The notes under the pieces: generated by a model
What the model was told of the DNA's origin: nothing
Databases searched by the model: none
What the model saw: only the letters and a program-made list of their open reading frames with translations
Program-made: the position numbers and the translations under genes
Source of the DNA: JAJTGZ01 sp964403525
GTDB taxonomy: Bacteria; Planctomycetota; Phycisphaerae; Phycisphaerales; UBA1924
Assembly: GCA_964403525.1 (NCBI GenBank)
Contig: CAYOGE010000002.1
Span: 124,001-188,000 of the forward strand
Direction: 5' to 3'
Length of the DNA: 64,000 nucleotides
Shown: in pieces, positions 31,573 to 42,613 of the stretch
Numbering within the stretch: position 1 is the first letter of the stretch
Layout of the letters: each line of letters starts with the position of its first letter

Positions 31573-33086
31573 GGTGTGGCTTTGCTCGGTGCGCCGGGCG
31601 CTGCCGGGGGTTGGACGGAGAGGGGCAAGAGTATCTCAAACTCCGCGCCGGCGGACGGGCCTTCGCGGTTGCGCGCGACGAGTGCTCCGCCGTGCTCGCG
31701 CACGATCCCCAGCGATACGGCCAGGCCAAGGCCGGTGCCGCGGCTGTCGAGCCGGGTGGTGGCGAACGGCTCGAAGAGCCTGCCGAGAATCTCGGGGGAG
31801 ATGCCCGGGCCCGAATCGGAGATAACGATGCTCGCCCACGTGCCGCCACCTGCGCCGCGTTCTTGAACCGAGGACCGCACGCTGATGGTTGTCGGCCCGG
31901 TGCTTGCGGGAGCGCTGTGAGCCGTCGACGCGTCGACTGCGTTGCGGAGCAGGTTGACAAAGACCTGCATGATGCGGTCGCTGTCGCACGGCACGATCAG
32001 GTCCGGGGGCACGTGGTTGACGAACTCAACGCCCGCGCGGCGTGCCTCGCGGTCGAGACGCACGAGCGTCCAGGCCTCTTCGACGAGCGCCCGGACCTCG
32101 ACCGGCCTGCTCGCTGGCGGCCGGACGCGCGCGAAGTCGAGCAGGCTCTCGCTGAGGCGTTCCAGGCGGCCGACCACCCGCACCAGCAGCGCAGCCTCGT
32201 CGGGCTCGAGCCGGCGGTAGGGTTCCTTGACCAGTTTCTCGGCCAGGCCCTTCACGACCGCCAGCGGCGTGTTCATCTCGTGGGCGAGCCCGGCGGAGAG
32301 GATGCCCAGGCTCACCAGGCGGTCGGCGTCGGCGAGGTTGCGCTGGGCGCCCTCGATCAGGGCGTTCTTCTTCTGCAGGTCCACGGCGACGCGCTCGATC
32401 TCGGCGAGCGCATCGTTGGCCCGTCGCTCGTTGTCGCGCATCGCACGCACGGTGTCGTTGCGGGAGCGCATGATCTGCCCGAGCTCGTCGGCGGGGATCG
32501 ACTGCGCCGGGATCAGCTCGCCGCTGCGCTGGTTCCGGCGCACGGCGTCGTCGGCGGCGAGCATGGCGCGGATTGGCGTGTAGACGTGGCGCGGGAGCAC
32601 GAGGATCTCGATCGCCAGCGCGATCGTCGCGTAGACGCCAAGCAACGCAGCGACGAGGAAGACGTACATCCACACCACCGCGCGCCGGGCCGACTCCATC
32701 CGCACCGTCGCGCTGTAATAGGTGCCCGCGCCGGAGTCGTAGACGACCACGGTGGGCGCACGGCCCGGCGAGAGCACGACCACCGGCTCCCCCGGCGTCG
32801 CGAACGCGCGGGCCGCGGCGTCGCCGTCGATCCCCAGCCCCGCGACGCTCCCCGCGGCGAGCGAGACATCGGCCGAAAGCCCGCGCCGCAGTTCATCGAT
32901 CGCCGGGTCGGCCCCACCGAACAGTTTGAGCCTTGCCCCCAGCACACCCATCACCAGGCGCGCCTCGTGCTCTTCGGCCTCCTGCACGATGCGCCCCACC
33001 GCCGGGCGCAGGGCCACAACGAGGATCGTCGCCAGCAGCAGGGAGAAGAAGGTGTGCAGGAAGATGAGCTTCTTGCGGATCCGCAT
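31569..33086 (-). CDS. Sensor histidine kinase, partner of the REC-XRE regulator
   Basis: The 505-residue protein has an N-terminal membrane helix (8-27), an extracytoplasmic sensor of about 105 residues (30-133), a second helix (137-163) and a HAMP-like linker (165-220). A coiled coil (220-255), HisKA with GILSAGLAHEMNTPLAVVKG (His269), and HATPase_c with NLLRNAVDAS, DSGPGISPEI and GTGLGLAVSLGIVREHGG follow. It autophosphorylates on His269 and should phosphorylate the regulator encoded next, with which it overlaps by 4 nt. I chose the ATG at 33086; in-frame sequence upstream is Pro/Gly-rich and antisense to rsmB. The sensed signal is unknown. Confidence 0.9.
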   Translation of the reverse strand: MRIRKKLIFLHTFFSLLLATILVVALRPAVGRIVQEAEEHEARLVMGVLGARLKLFGGADPAIDELRRGLSADVSLAAGSVAGLGIDGDAAARAFATPGEPVVVLSPGRAPTVVVYDSGAGTYYSATVRMESARRAVVWMYVFLVAALLGVYATIALAIEILVLPRHVYTPIRAMLAADDAVRRNQRSGELIPAQSIPADELGQIMRSRNDTVRAMRDNERRANDALAEIERVAVDLQKKNALIEGAQRNLADADRLVSLGILSAGLAHEMNTPLAVVKGLAEKLVKEPYRRLEPDEAALLVRVVGRLERLSESLLDFARVRPPASRPVEVRALVEEAWTLVRLDREARRAGVEFVNHVPPDLIVPCDSDRIMQVFVNLLRNAVDASTAHSAPASTGPTTISVRSSVQERGAGGGTWASIVISDSGPGISPEILGRLFEPFATTRLDSRGTGLGLAVSLGIVREHGGALVARNREGPSAGAEFEILLPLSVQPPAAPGAPSKATP

Positions 33087-33216
33087 CCCCGCCAGCAGGC
33101 CGGGCTGGCGTGGTGCCCCTCCGGGGAGATTGGACGGTTCGAGCTGGATGGGCGTGTTCTGATCGGGCAATGGCGCACCGTGCAAAGCAGGCGACGTGCA
33201 GAGACTAAACTGCGGG

Positions 33217-34890
33217 GTGAAGACACCCGGCGGCAGCAATCCTCGTGGCAAGAACCCCGCACCCGGCCAGCGGCGGGACGGCCCATCGTACGGGAAACCG
33301 CCCTCCAAGGGCGGACCGGACGCACGCCAGCCCCAGAGCGGTGGAGGCGGCCGCAAGGGGCCACCCCCGCGCGGGCGCATGCCCGGTCCCACCCGCCCGA
33401 CCCGCCCCGACCAGCCCGCCAGGCAGACGCTTGCTGAGTTGAACGCCGCGGCAACCGATGCCTGGGCGGTCCCCACGGGTGATCAGGCGCGTGACGCGGT
33501 GATGAGCCACTTGGCCAGGCAGATCCGCCGGTTTCCGCGGCTTGACCTGACCGGGCCTGAACTGCCCGTCTCGATGGACCCGCGCGATGCCGCGCTGGCC
33601 CACGCGATCTACGACGCGGTTGTGCGCCGCTGGACGACCCTGGAACGCCTCATCGCCAAGAACGCGCGCAAGCCGCTCCCGTCGATCGACCCACCCGTCC
33701 GCGCCGCGATGCTCGCCGGTGCTGCGCAGATCGTGCTGCTCGACCGCATCCCTCCGCACGCGGCCGTCAACCACGCGGTGCAGTGGGCCAAGCTGAACGT
33801 GAACACCGGTTCGGGCGGGTTTGTCAACGCGGTGCTGCACCGCATCGCTGAGGCCGTCGGGCCTGACAGCGCCGCGATCCCCCTCCCCGCCGACTGGGCG
33901 TCGTCACGCCGCATCATCCCCCTGCCGGGCGGGATGGCGCGGGTGCTGACGGCGGACCTGATGCCCGAGGAGCCTGACCGCCGCCCCGCGGTGGCGCTGG
34001 GCCTGCCGACCGCGCTGCTGACGATGCTGCGCGCCACCCTCGGCGAGCAGGCGGCGAACACGATCGCGCTCGCCTCGCTCAGCAACGCCGTCACCGTCCT
34101 CAACACCGCGCACGCAAAGATCGCCCTCGATGCGCCGGGCACCACGCCGCACCAGGTCGAGGGGCACGCGCTCTTCTCGGGCACCCACGCCGACCTCGCC
34201 CGCCTGCTCAAGTCGCGCCCCGACGTCTGGGCGCAGGATGTGGCTTCGGCTCACACGCTGCGTCACGCCGCGGCCGTGCTCGCAGGGTCCGGCGCTTCGC
34301 CGGTGCGCATCCTCGACCTCTGCGCCGGGCAGGGAACCAAGACGCGCCAGCTCGCCGCGATGTTCAAGGATGCCAAGGTCTTCGCCACCGATACCGACGA
34401 TCGCCGGCTGGCGACGCTGACGGCCCTCTTCCACGGCTCACCGCAGGTGACGGTCGTGCGCTCACCGCAGGTTGAGTCCCTCGCCAGGGAGGCGCCGTTC
34501 GACCTCATCCTGCTCGACGTGCCGTGCAGCAACAGCGGCGTGCTGGCCCGCCGGCCCGAGGCCCGCCACCGTTACACCGTCGAAGGCGTCAAGGACCTCG
34601 TCGCCCTTCAGCGCCAGATCATCACGCGTGCAACGGGTCTGCTGGCGACGACACCGAGCGCCGCGATCGTCTACGCCACGTGCTCGCTCGACCCGCGCGA
34701 GAACCAGCAGCAGGTGGAGTGGGCACGCGAAGCGTGCGGCCTTGAACCCCTCGGCGACGGCGTGGTCACGGTCCCAGTCGCGTCACCCCCCGCGGAGCCG
34801 ACGATGGCCCGCGACGGCGCGTTCGTGCAGTTGCTGAAGCGGCGGGCCAGCGCACCCGTTCAACCGGCGCCCGGAGCGGCTCAGGCCTGA
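33217..34890 (+). CDS. rsmB: 16S rRNA m5C967 methyltransferase (RsmB/Sun family)
   Basis: The protein of 557 residues has a disordered Pro/Gly/Arg-rich tail (about 1-75), a NusB-like RNA-binding domain (about 80-215) and a SAM-dependent methyltransferase domain. That domain shows ILDLCAGQGTKTRQLA, DVPCSNSGVLARRPEARHR and YATCSLDPRENQQ, which contains the catalytic Cys. The two active-site Cys are at about 437 and 489. It makes 5-methylcytosine in 16S rRNA. GTG 33217 follows TAAACT by 5 nt, suggesting a leaderless start; GTG 33196 is the alternative. The basic disordered tail is unusual for the family. The 3' end overlaps the convergent kinase gene by 10 nt. Confidence 0.88.
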   Translation: MKTPGGSNPRGKNPAPGQRRDGPSYGKPPSKGGPDARQPQSGGGGRKGPPPRGRMPGPTRPTRPDQPARQTLAELNAAATDAWAVPTGDQARDAVMSHLARQIRRFPRLDLTGPELPVSMDPRDAALAHAIYDAVVRRWTTLERLIAKNARKPLPSIDPPVRAAMLAGAAQIVLLDRIPPHAAVNHAVQWAKLNVNTGSGGFVNAVLHRIAEAVGPDSAAIPLPADWASSRRIIPLPGGMARVLTADLMPEEPDRRPAVALGLPTALLTMLRATLGEQAANTIALASLSNAVTVLNTAHAKIALDAPGTTPHQVEGHALFSGTHADLARLLKSRPDVWAQDVASAHTLRHAAAVLAGSGASPVRILDLCAGQGTKTRQLAAMFKDAKVFATDTDDRRLATLTALFHGSPQVTVVRSPQVESLAREAPFDLILLDVPCSNSGVLARRPEARHRYTVEGVKDLVALQRQIITRATGLLATTPSAAIVYATCSLDPRENQQQVEWAREACGLEPLGDGVVTVPVASPPAEPTMARDGAFVQLLKRRASAPVQPAPGAAQA

Positions 34891-35780
34891 TCGACCAGCG
34901 GCAGCAACGCGGTGAACGTGGTGCCGCGCCCGACCGCGCTCTCGACCGTCAGCGTGCCGCCGTGCTCTTCGATCAACCGGCGGGCCGTTGGCAGCCCCAG
35001 CCCGGTGCCGCCGCTCTTGGTGGTGAAGTAGGGCTGGAAGATCCGCGCCAGCGTCTCGGGCGGGATGCCCGGACCGGTGTCGATCACGCGGACCGCCGCC
35101 ATCGAGGGCGCCGACTTCACCGGGCCGCCGGCCGACCGACGCTGCTCGATGCTCGTGCGCAGGATGACCTCACCCTTGAACGGTGCGCCGTCAGCGCCCG
35201 GCGCGTTCTTGATCGCCTGGATCGCGTTCAGCAGCAGGTTCAGCAGCGCCTGCTTGAGCAGGCGCGTATCGACCGGGGCGGACACGCCGCCGCCGCTCGC
35301 CTGCCCACCGCCGAGGTCGGCCCGCAGCCGCACGCCCGCACGCTCGGCCTCGGGGGTCAGAAAGTCCACCAGCTCGATCACCATGGCGTTCAGCTCGGTC
35401 GGCCGCTTCTCAAGCCTGATCGAGCCGGCGTACTCAAGGAAGTCCTGCAGGATGCCGCGCAGCCGCTCGGTCTCGCGGCGGAGCGCACCGACGCGGTTAA
35501 TCAACCGCGGCTTGACCTCGTCGTCCCCCGGCCCTCCCTTGAGTTCCGCGACACCCTCGGCGATCAGCTGCGCGTTGAGCCCGATGGTCGAGAGCGGGTT
35601 CTTGATCTCGTGGGCCAGGCCGCCGGTCATCGCGCCCAGCTCGGCCAGGCGTTCCGCCCGCCGGGCACGGTCCTCGGCATCCCGCACGCGGCGTGACTGC
35701 CGGTCGTACATGAGCCGCGCCACAGCAGCGCCGATCAACAGCCCCACCGCCAGCGCCACGAGCATCCACGGCCAATTCAC
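34881..35780 (-). CDS. Sensor histidine kinase with single N-terminal membrane anchor
   Basis: The 299-residue protein has one membrane helix (about 5-23), a short coiled-coil linker (25-48), HisKA with LGAMTGGLAHEIKNPLSTIG (His57) and HATPase_c with LLNLLLNAIQAIKN, DTGPGIPPETLARIFQPYFTT and GGTGLGLPTARRLIEEHGG. It lacks a sensor domain, resembling NtrB/ZraS-type kinases that act with a regulator encoded elsewhere. GTG 35780 gives a natural start and is preceded by TACGCT 5 nt upstream (minus strand), possibly a leaderless promoter. No regulator gene is adjacent. Confidence 0.88.
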   Translation of the reverse strand: MNWPWMLVALAVGLLIGAAVARLMYDRQSRRVRDAEDRARRAERLAELGAMTGGLAHEIKNPLSTIGLNAQLIAEGVAELKGGPGDDEVKPRLINRVGALRRETERLRGILQDFLEYAGSIRLEKRPTELNAMVIELVDFLTPEAERAGVRLRADLGGGQASGGGVSAPVDTRLLKQALLNLLLNAIQAIKNAPGADGAPFKGEVILRTSIEQRRSAGGPVKSAPSMAAVRVIDTGPGIPPETLARIFQPYFTTKSGGTGLGLPTARRLIEEHGGTLTVESAVGRGTTFTALLPLVDQA

Positions 35781-36045
35781 GGCCAAGCGTAGCGGAGAGG
35801 CCCTGCGGCCACAGAAACCGCCCGGTTCTCCCCGCGATCGCAAAGCTCTCGCCAACGGACGCGCAGGCCGCGCCCTCATGCCCCCCTGCGTCTAGAATGA
35901 CCGGTTCCCGGCCACCCCTAAGGCCCCGCACAAACCCTACCCCCTCTCCCTCATCGTGGACGGGCCAAACCCCCGAGCCACCCTTATCCCCCTTGCTCTC
36001 CTACCCCTTTGGCCATTTGGCCATTTGCAACTTGGCTCTTTCCCT

Positions 36046-37983
<1,938 letters not shown>

Positions 37984-38081
37984 CGAGACGCGCCCCGCGT
38001 TCACAGAGGCCCGACCGGAAGGGAGGGCTCTTGGGTCGCCAAGGAACAACCCCGCCCGCTTCACATCCAGACCCTCAAACC

Positions 38082-38103
38082 AAAGGCCTTCAAGGCCTTT
38101 TTT
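38082..38103 (+). terminator. Rho-independent terminator of typA
   Basis: AAAGGCC, loop TTCAA, GGCCTTT and further T residues (six T in all), about 100 nt after the stop codon. Confidence 0.8.
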
Positions 38104-38107
38104 GATA

Positions 38108-38158
38108 ACGTGGGGGCCTTGACGGTTCTGGTAGCAGGAAGTACAGGTGCCCCCACGT
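38108..38158. repeat. Long-loop inverted repeat
   Basis: ACGTGGGGGC at 38108-38117 and GCCCCCACGT at 38149-38158 form a perfect 10-bp stem around a 31-nt loop. Function unknown; it lies between the typA terminator and the next gene. Confidence 0.45.
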
Positions 38159-38404
38159 GAGGCAGCACAGGGCCGGACGTGAAGGGACCGCGCCTCGGAC
38201 CGCGGCAGCGGTCATAGTTCATAGCCGGGCGGTCAGGCGGTCCCCCGCCGCCACCCCCGGTAGCCCAACCACAAAACGCTCTTCTTCCTTCCTTGCTGCC
38301 GCAGGCTGATGCGAGCCGAAGGCGAGCGAATCGTTGGATGTAGTGCGCCCCAAACCGCAATGAAGCGCCACGATCCCGATCAAACGATGATGTAGACTCT
38401 CCTC

Positions 38405-39172
38405 GTGTCGGATCAACCTCGAGACAATCCGTCGGTACCGCGCCGCCTCGCAGCGCGAGGCCCTTCCGCCAAATTGCTAAAGACGCTGGCTATCGCAATC
38501 GCCTGTGCGGCTGTTGCCCTCTTCGCCGCCATATGGCTGCTTCCCGCCGTTCCTCCCGCGTGGTCCGCCGGCAATCCCAACTACACCCAAGGGGCGGTTC
38601 CATACGTTGCCAATGCCGAAGGGGACATCCGCACCCTGCGCTTTGAACTTTCCATCATCGAAGAGCGGGCGATGCATGTGGTGACCAGCACACGAGTCAA
38701 CGTTTCGATCAGAGATCAGGCGATACCCAAAGGCACAGACGCATCCGATGGGGCCGCTCTGGGCCGGGACCTTCTCGGTCAGCCCAACGAAATCCGTCCG
38801 ACCCGCGAGGCGGCCATGCGTCACGTGATGGACAGCTTTGTGCAAGTGTGCAGGAACGCAGGGAATCTTGCGCTGGTGAGCGAGTTCGACCGCGCGGCAC
38901 AGAGCGGGACCGTGTTGGTGGAGTACCCCGAGCGGACCGGGCTCGTCCGTGAACGTCAGATACTGACCACCCTCAAGTTCGTGCTGACGTGGGCGATCAT
39001 CCCCGCCGCGTGCGTATGGGTTGTGCTCTTCATCGGCTGGCTTGAAGCACGCATGTCGCGCCCGGGCCACTGCGCCAATTGTGGCTACGACCTTGCGGGA
39101 CTGGCCCGGAACGCCAAGTGCCCTGAGTGCGGGAAAGTCAGCAGAGTCTCCGCTCGCCTCCCGCGGCGGTAG
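38405..39172 (+). CDS. Two-helix membrane protein with C-terminal zinc ribbon
   Basis: The 255-residue protein has a membrane helix at about residues 25-48, an extracytoplasmic domain of about 140 residues (55-190), a second helix (193-213) and a cytoplasmic zinc ribbon, CANCGYDLAGLARNAKCPEC (about 223-242). The ribbon is a planctomycete hallmark. The GTG start lies 6 nt after TAGACT with no Shine-Dalgarno sequence, consistent with a leaderless mRNA. It stands between typA and the copper island and is convergent with copA. Function unknown. Confidence 0.7.
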   Translation: MSDQPRDNPSVPRRLAARGPSAKLLKTLAIAIACAAVALFAAIWLLPAVPPAWSAGNPNYTQGAVPYVANAEGDIRTLRFELSIIEERAMHVVTSTRVNVSIRDQAIPKGTDASDGAALGRDLLGQPNEIRPTREAAMRHVMDSFVQVCRNAGNLALVSEFDRAAQSGTVLVEYPERTGLVRERQILTTLKFVLTWAIIPAACVWVVLFIGWLEARMSRPGHCANCGYDLAGLARNAKCPECGKVSRVSARLPRR

Positions 39173-39310
39173 GCACGAGCACTACGCTGTCCTCCGGCGA
39201 GCGGACATGTTGTGCTCCTTCACCGAGGGATCACTTGCTCTCTGTCACCCTCACCCGTCCAATTCCCCACGTCATCAACAAACGCCCTCTCCTTCTATCA
39301 CCGATCCCCC

Positions 39311-41698
39311 TCACCCCCGCCGCGCCAGCCGCAGGCTGTTGAGCACCACGCTCACGCTGCTGAAGGCCATCGCGCTGCTGGCGATGATCGGTGACAGCAG
39401 CCAGCCCGTCAGCGGGTAGAGCACGCCCGCCGCGATGGGGATGCCGATGAGGTTGTAGACAAACGCCCAGAAGAGGTTCTGCCGGATCGTGCGCACCGTG
39501 TCACGTGAGAGGGCGATCGACTCGGGCACCGTGCGCAGGTCGCCGCGGATGAGCGTGATGTCCGACGACTCGATCGCCACATCCGTGCCGGTGCCGATGG
39601 CGAAGCCCACATCGGCCTGGGCCAGCGCCGGCGCATCGTTGATGCCGTCGCCCACCATCCCCACCGTTGCTCCGCCCGCCTGCAGCGCCTTGACCTTCGC
39701 CGCCTTGTCGGCCGGGAGCACCTCGGCGAAGACCCGGTCAACACCCACCTGCGCCGCCACCGCCTCCGCGGTGCGGCGGTTGTCGCCCGTCACCATGACG
39801 ACCTTCAGGCCCATCTTGTGCATGCGGTCGATCGCCTCTTTCGACTCGGTCCGCACACGGTCGGCGACGGCGATCAGCCCCGCCTCGCGACCGTCGATGG
39901 CGATGAACATCGGCGTGCGACCCTGCGCGGCCAGCTCCGCCGCCTTCGGCTCCAGCGTGAGGGTCATGCCGCGCTGCGTCAGCAGCGCTGACTTGCCGAT
40001 CAGCAGCGCGCGGCCGTCGACGGTCGCCTCCACCCCGTGCCCGACGACCGCCTTGAAGCCCGCCGGCTCGGCGAGCGCGAGCCCCCGTTCCTGGGCACCA
40101 CGCACGATCGCCGCCGCGAGCGGGTGCTCGCTGTGGCGCTCGGCGGAGGCGGTGAGGCGGAGCAGCTCGTCCTCGGTCAGCTCTCCAGCGCCGTCCCCCG
40201 CCTCCCCCACTGCCACGACCACATCCGTCAGCGCGGGCTTCCCCTCGGTGATGGTGCCGGTCTTGTCGAGCACGATGGTGGTGAGCTTGTGCGCTGTCTC
40301 CAGCGCTGCACCGCTCTTGATGAGGATGCCGCGCTCGGCCCCGCGCCCCGTGCCGACCATGATCGCCGTGGGCGTCGCCAGCCCCAGGGCGCACGGGCAG
40401 GCGATGATGAGCACCGAGACGGCCGTCACCAGCGCCATGCTCAGCCGCGACTCAACCGGAGAAACAAGCCACCAGACCGCGAAGGTGACGAGCGCTACGG
40501 CGATGACCACCGGCACAAAGACGCCGCTGATGCGGTCGGCGAGGCGTGCGATGGGGGCCTTGCTCCCCTGCGCCTCCTGCACCAGCCGCACGATCTGCTG
40601 AAGGGCGGTGTCGGCGCCCACCTTGAGCGTCTTGATCCGCAGCGCGCCGGTGGTGTTCATGGTGGCGCTGAAGACGTCGTCGCCGGGGTGCTTTTCCACC
40701 GGCACGCTCTCGCCGGTGAGCATCGACTCATCAACCGCCGAGTCGCCGCTCTCGATGCGCCCGTCGACGGGGACCTTCTCACCGGGCCGGACGGCGACCA
40801 CATCACCCACCGCCACCCGCTCTACGGGCACCTCGACCTCCGCCCCATCCCGCACCACCCGCGCTGTCCGTGGCTGCATGCCGATCAGCCGCTTGATCGC
40901 GGCGCTGGTGCGCCCCGTGGCACGGGCCTCGAAGTACTTGCCAAGCAGGATCAGCACGATGATGACCGCCGCGGCCTCGTAATAGACCGGTGCGGTGTGC
41001 CCACCCACGCCGCCGTGCCCCGCCGCACCGCCGGCGATCTTCGCAAAGAACACCGGCCAGACCGTCGCCGCCAGCGAGTAGACGTACGCGGCGCCGGTGC
41101 CCATCGCCACCAGCGTGTCCATGTTGGCGCTGCCGTGCAGCGCCCCCTTCCACGCCGAGCGATAGAACTGCCACCCGCACCAGAAGAGCACCGGCGTCGT
41201 CAGCACCAGCTGCAGCCAGTTGATCCACGGCACGTTGAAGGCGGCGATGCTCCCGTGAGACATCGCGATCACCAGCACCGGCAGCGAGAGGGCTGCGCCG
41301 ACGATCATCTTCGTCAGCAGCCGCCGGCGCTCGGCCTCGCCCACGTTCATGTGGGCGGCGTGGCCCTCGTGCGCGGATTGGCTCTCGTGCGGGTGGCTCT
41401 CGTCAGGTGCCGCGTGCCCGTGCGCCGGCAGCACCGCCTTGTAGCCGATGTCGTCAACAGACTGTGCGATCGCGGCGGGGCCGGTCGCGGCGGCGTCGTA
41501 CCTCACCGTCGCCACCTTCGTCGCGTAGTTCACGCTCGCCGAGGTGACGCCCGGCTGCTTGCCCAGCCGCCGCTCGATGGTGCTGGCGCACGAGGCGCAG
41601 GTCATCCCCTCGATCGGCAGGTCGCAGCGCTCGTCGGCGGCGGGGGCAGGGAGGGGCGTCGGCCCGGCCGCACCTTGTCCGTGAGACTTGTGATCCAT
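39311..41698 (-). CDS. copA: Copper-exporting P1B-type ATPase
   Basis: The 795-residue protein has one heavy-metal-associated domain with GMTCASC (Cys34, Cys37), a His-rich linker (92-117, HPHESQSAHEGHAAH) and eight membrane helices. It also has the actuator TGES (328-331), the Cu(I) site CPC (434-436), DKTGT with phospho-Asp478, and the C-terminal MAFSSVSVVLNSLRL. It pumps Cu(I) from the cytosol across the inner membrane. It is the last gene of copZ-csoR-copA, 12 nt after csoR, with a GAGG site. The His-rich linker is longer than usual and might buffer metal. Confidence 0.95.
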   Translation of the reverse strand: MDHKSHGQGAAGPTPLPAPAADERCDLPIEGMTCASCASTIERRLGKQPGVTSASVNYATKVATVRYDAAATGPAAIAQSVDDIGYKAVLPAHGHAAPDESHPHESQSAHEGHAAHMNVGEAERRRLLTKMIVGAALSLPVLVIAMSHGSIAAFNVPWINWLQLVLTTPVLFWCGWQFYRSAWKGALHGSANMDTLVAMGTGAAYVYSLAATVWPVFFAKIAGGAAGHGGVGGHTAPVYYEAAAVIIVLILLGKYFEARATGRTSAAIKRLIGMQPRTARVVRDGAEVEVPVERVAVGDVVAVRPGEKVPVDGRIESGDSAVDESMLTGESVPVEKHPGDDVFSATMNTTGALRIKTLKVGADTALQQIVRLVQEAQGSKAPIARLADRISGVFVPVVIAVALVTFAVWWLVSPVESRLSMALVTAVSVLIIACPCALGLATPTAIMVGTGRGAERGILIKSGAALETAHKLTTIVLDKTGTITEGKPALTDVVVAVGEAGDGAGELTEDELLRLTASAERHSEHPLAAAIVRGAQERGLALAEPAGFKAVVGHGVEATVDGRALLIGKSALLTQRGMTLTLEPKAAELAAQGRTPMFIAIDGREAGLIAVADRVRTESKEAIDRMHKMGLKVVMVTGDNRRTAEAVAAQVGVDRVFAEVLPADKAAKVKALQAGGATVGMVGDGINDAPALAQADVGFAIGTGTDVAIESSDITLIRGDLRTVPESIALSRDTVRTIRQNLFWAFVYNLIGIPIAAGVLYPLTGWLLSPIIASSAMAFSSVSVVLNSLRLARRG

Positions 41699-41710
41699 CG
41701 CGCACCTCGA

Positions 41711-42085
41711 TCAGCGGGTCAGCCTCGACATGACATCCATCAACTCGTCGCACATCGCCTCAGACTCCGCCGGGCCGGCCTTGACCGCCGCTCTCGCGCA
41801 GTGCTTGAGGTGGTTCTTGAGCAGGTTCTTCGCCACCGCCCGCAGCGACTCCTGCGCGGCGGCGATCTGCACGATGACATCCGTGCAGTAGCGGTCCTCT
41901 TCGACCATCTTCGCGATGCCGCGCACCTGCCCCTCCACCCGCCGCAGACGGGTGATGTTGGCGGCTTTCAGCGCCGGGTCTACGGCGACCGCCTTCCGGC
42001 CGGGTCCATCGTCAGCACCGGGCTGCGCTGTGCCGCACGGGCAGGCTGCCGCAGGAATCGCTGACTTCTTGCTCGGTTTCTTCAC
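41711..42085 (-). CDS. csoR: CsoR-family copper-sensing repressor
   Basis: The 124-residue protein has the CsoR/FrmR helical fold, RLRRVEGQVRGIAKMVEEDR, and the full Cu(I) ligand set: Cys67 (DRYCTDV), His92 and Cys96 (NHLKHCARA). That C-H-C set favours copper rather than nickel (RcnR) or formaldehyde (FrmR). Copper binding releases it from DNA. An operator of the expected type lies upstream of copZ, so the operon is self-regulated. The GTG start has GGAGG 5 nt upstream. The N-terminal 35 residues are an extra Lys/Ala-rich segment that includes CPC. Confidence 0.93.
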   Translation of the reverse strand: MKKPSKKSAIPAAACPCGTAQPGADDGPGRKAVAVDPALKAANITRLRRVEGQVRGIAKMVEEDRYCTDVIVQIAAAQESLRAVAKNLLKNHLKHCARAAVKAGPAESEAMCDELMDVMSRLTR

Positions 42086-42121
42086 GTTGACCTCCGGTGG
42101 TGGCGTGCGGAAGTGCTCGGC

Positions 42122-42400
42122 TTACCCGCAGCACGAGGGACCGCAGCCGCAAGACCCGCCGCGCTTGGCCGGTGCGGCCGCGGGCGAAGGCCGAGCCTCA
42201 AAGCCCGCATCGTTGATCGCCGCGACGGCCGCCTTTGCGCCCTCCAGGCCGGCCACAACGACCGAGGCGCTGCCGATGTCGACCCGCTTGACCTCAACCC
42301 CGGGCACACCCTGGAGCGCCCTGGTCACGCCGGCAACGCAGGTTCCGCAGCTCATTCCGTCGATCGCGATGTTCACGGTGGTCTTCTCGGTGGTGTTCAT
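42122..42400 (-). CDS. copZ: CopZ-like copper chaperone with Cys-rich tail
   Basis: The 92-residue protein is a single heavy-metal-associated domain (about 7-72) with GMSCGTC (Cys18, Cys21). It is followed by a short C-terminal tail, GGSCGCGPSCCG, with five more Cys. The domain should carry Cu(I) to CopA; the tail resembles metallothionein-like extensions and may add storage or buffering capacity. It is the first gene of the CsoR-controlled operon, with AAGGAG 8 nt before the ATG. A GTG or ATG farther upstream would run through the operator, so 42400 is preferred. Confidence 0.92.
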   Translation of the reverse strand: MNTTEKTTVNIAIDGMSCGTCVAGVTRALQGVPGVEVKRVDIGSASVVVAGLEGAKAAVAAINDAGFEARPSPAAAPAKRGGSCGCGPSCCG

Positions 42401-42447
42401 GCTGGTACTCCTTGTGTTCGAAGCCGAAGGCCTGCCCACGCCGGGCC

Positions 42448-42468
42448 ACTATACCCCCCTGGGGGTAT
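42448..42468 (-). promoter_or_regulatory. CsoR operator overlapping the copZ promoter
   Basis: ATACCCCCCTGGGGGTAT at 42451-42468 is an 8-bp inverted repeat around CT and matches the known CsoR/RcnR operator style of G-tracts flanked by AT-rich ends. On the minus strand its end is part of TATAGT (42453 to 42448), a good -10 box, so bound repressor would block RNA polymerase. It lies 48 nt before the copZ start codon. Confidence 0.85.
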
Positions 42469-42613
42469 CTATGCGCGGGATGGGCCGCCGGTTCGCTGGC
42501 AGCCAGGAAGAACCATGGAGACCCGCCGGACCCGTCCTCGGCTCACGGGCAACAACCGCCCGCAGAACGCGGAGCAAGCCGGGAGCGCGGCACGTGCTGA
42601 GCAACCGGCCGCG

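Larger units (their letters stand above)
37984..38404. other. Intergenic region after typA
   Basis: No gene is seen. It holds the typA terminator (38082-38103), a long-loop inverted repeat (38108-38158) and, at its right end, the TAGACT box just before the GTG at 38405. Confidence 0.5.

Noticed and set aside
29743..33437. Two open frames of over 600 codons antisense to lpxB and the two-component genes
   Set aside because: Shadow frames running across several real genes, with no start context and no motifs.
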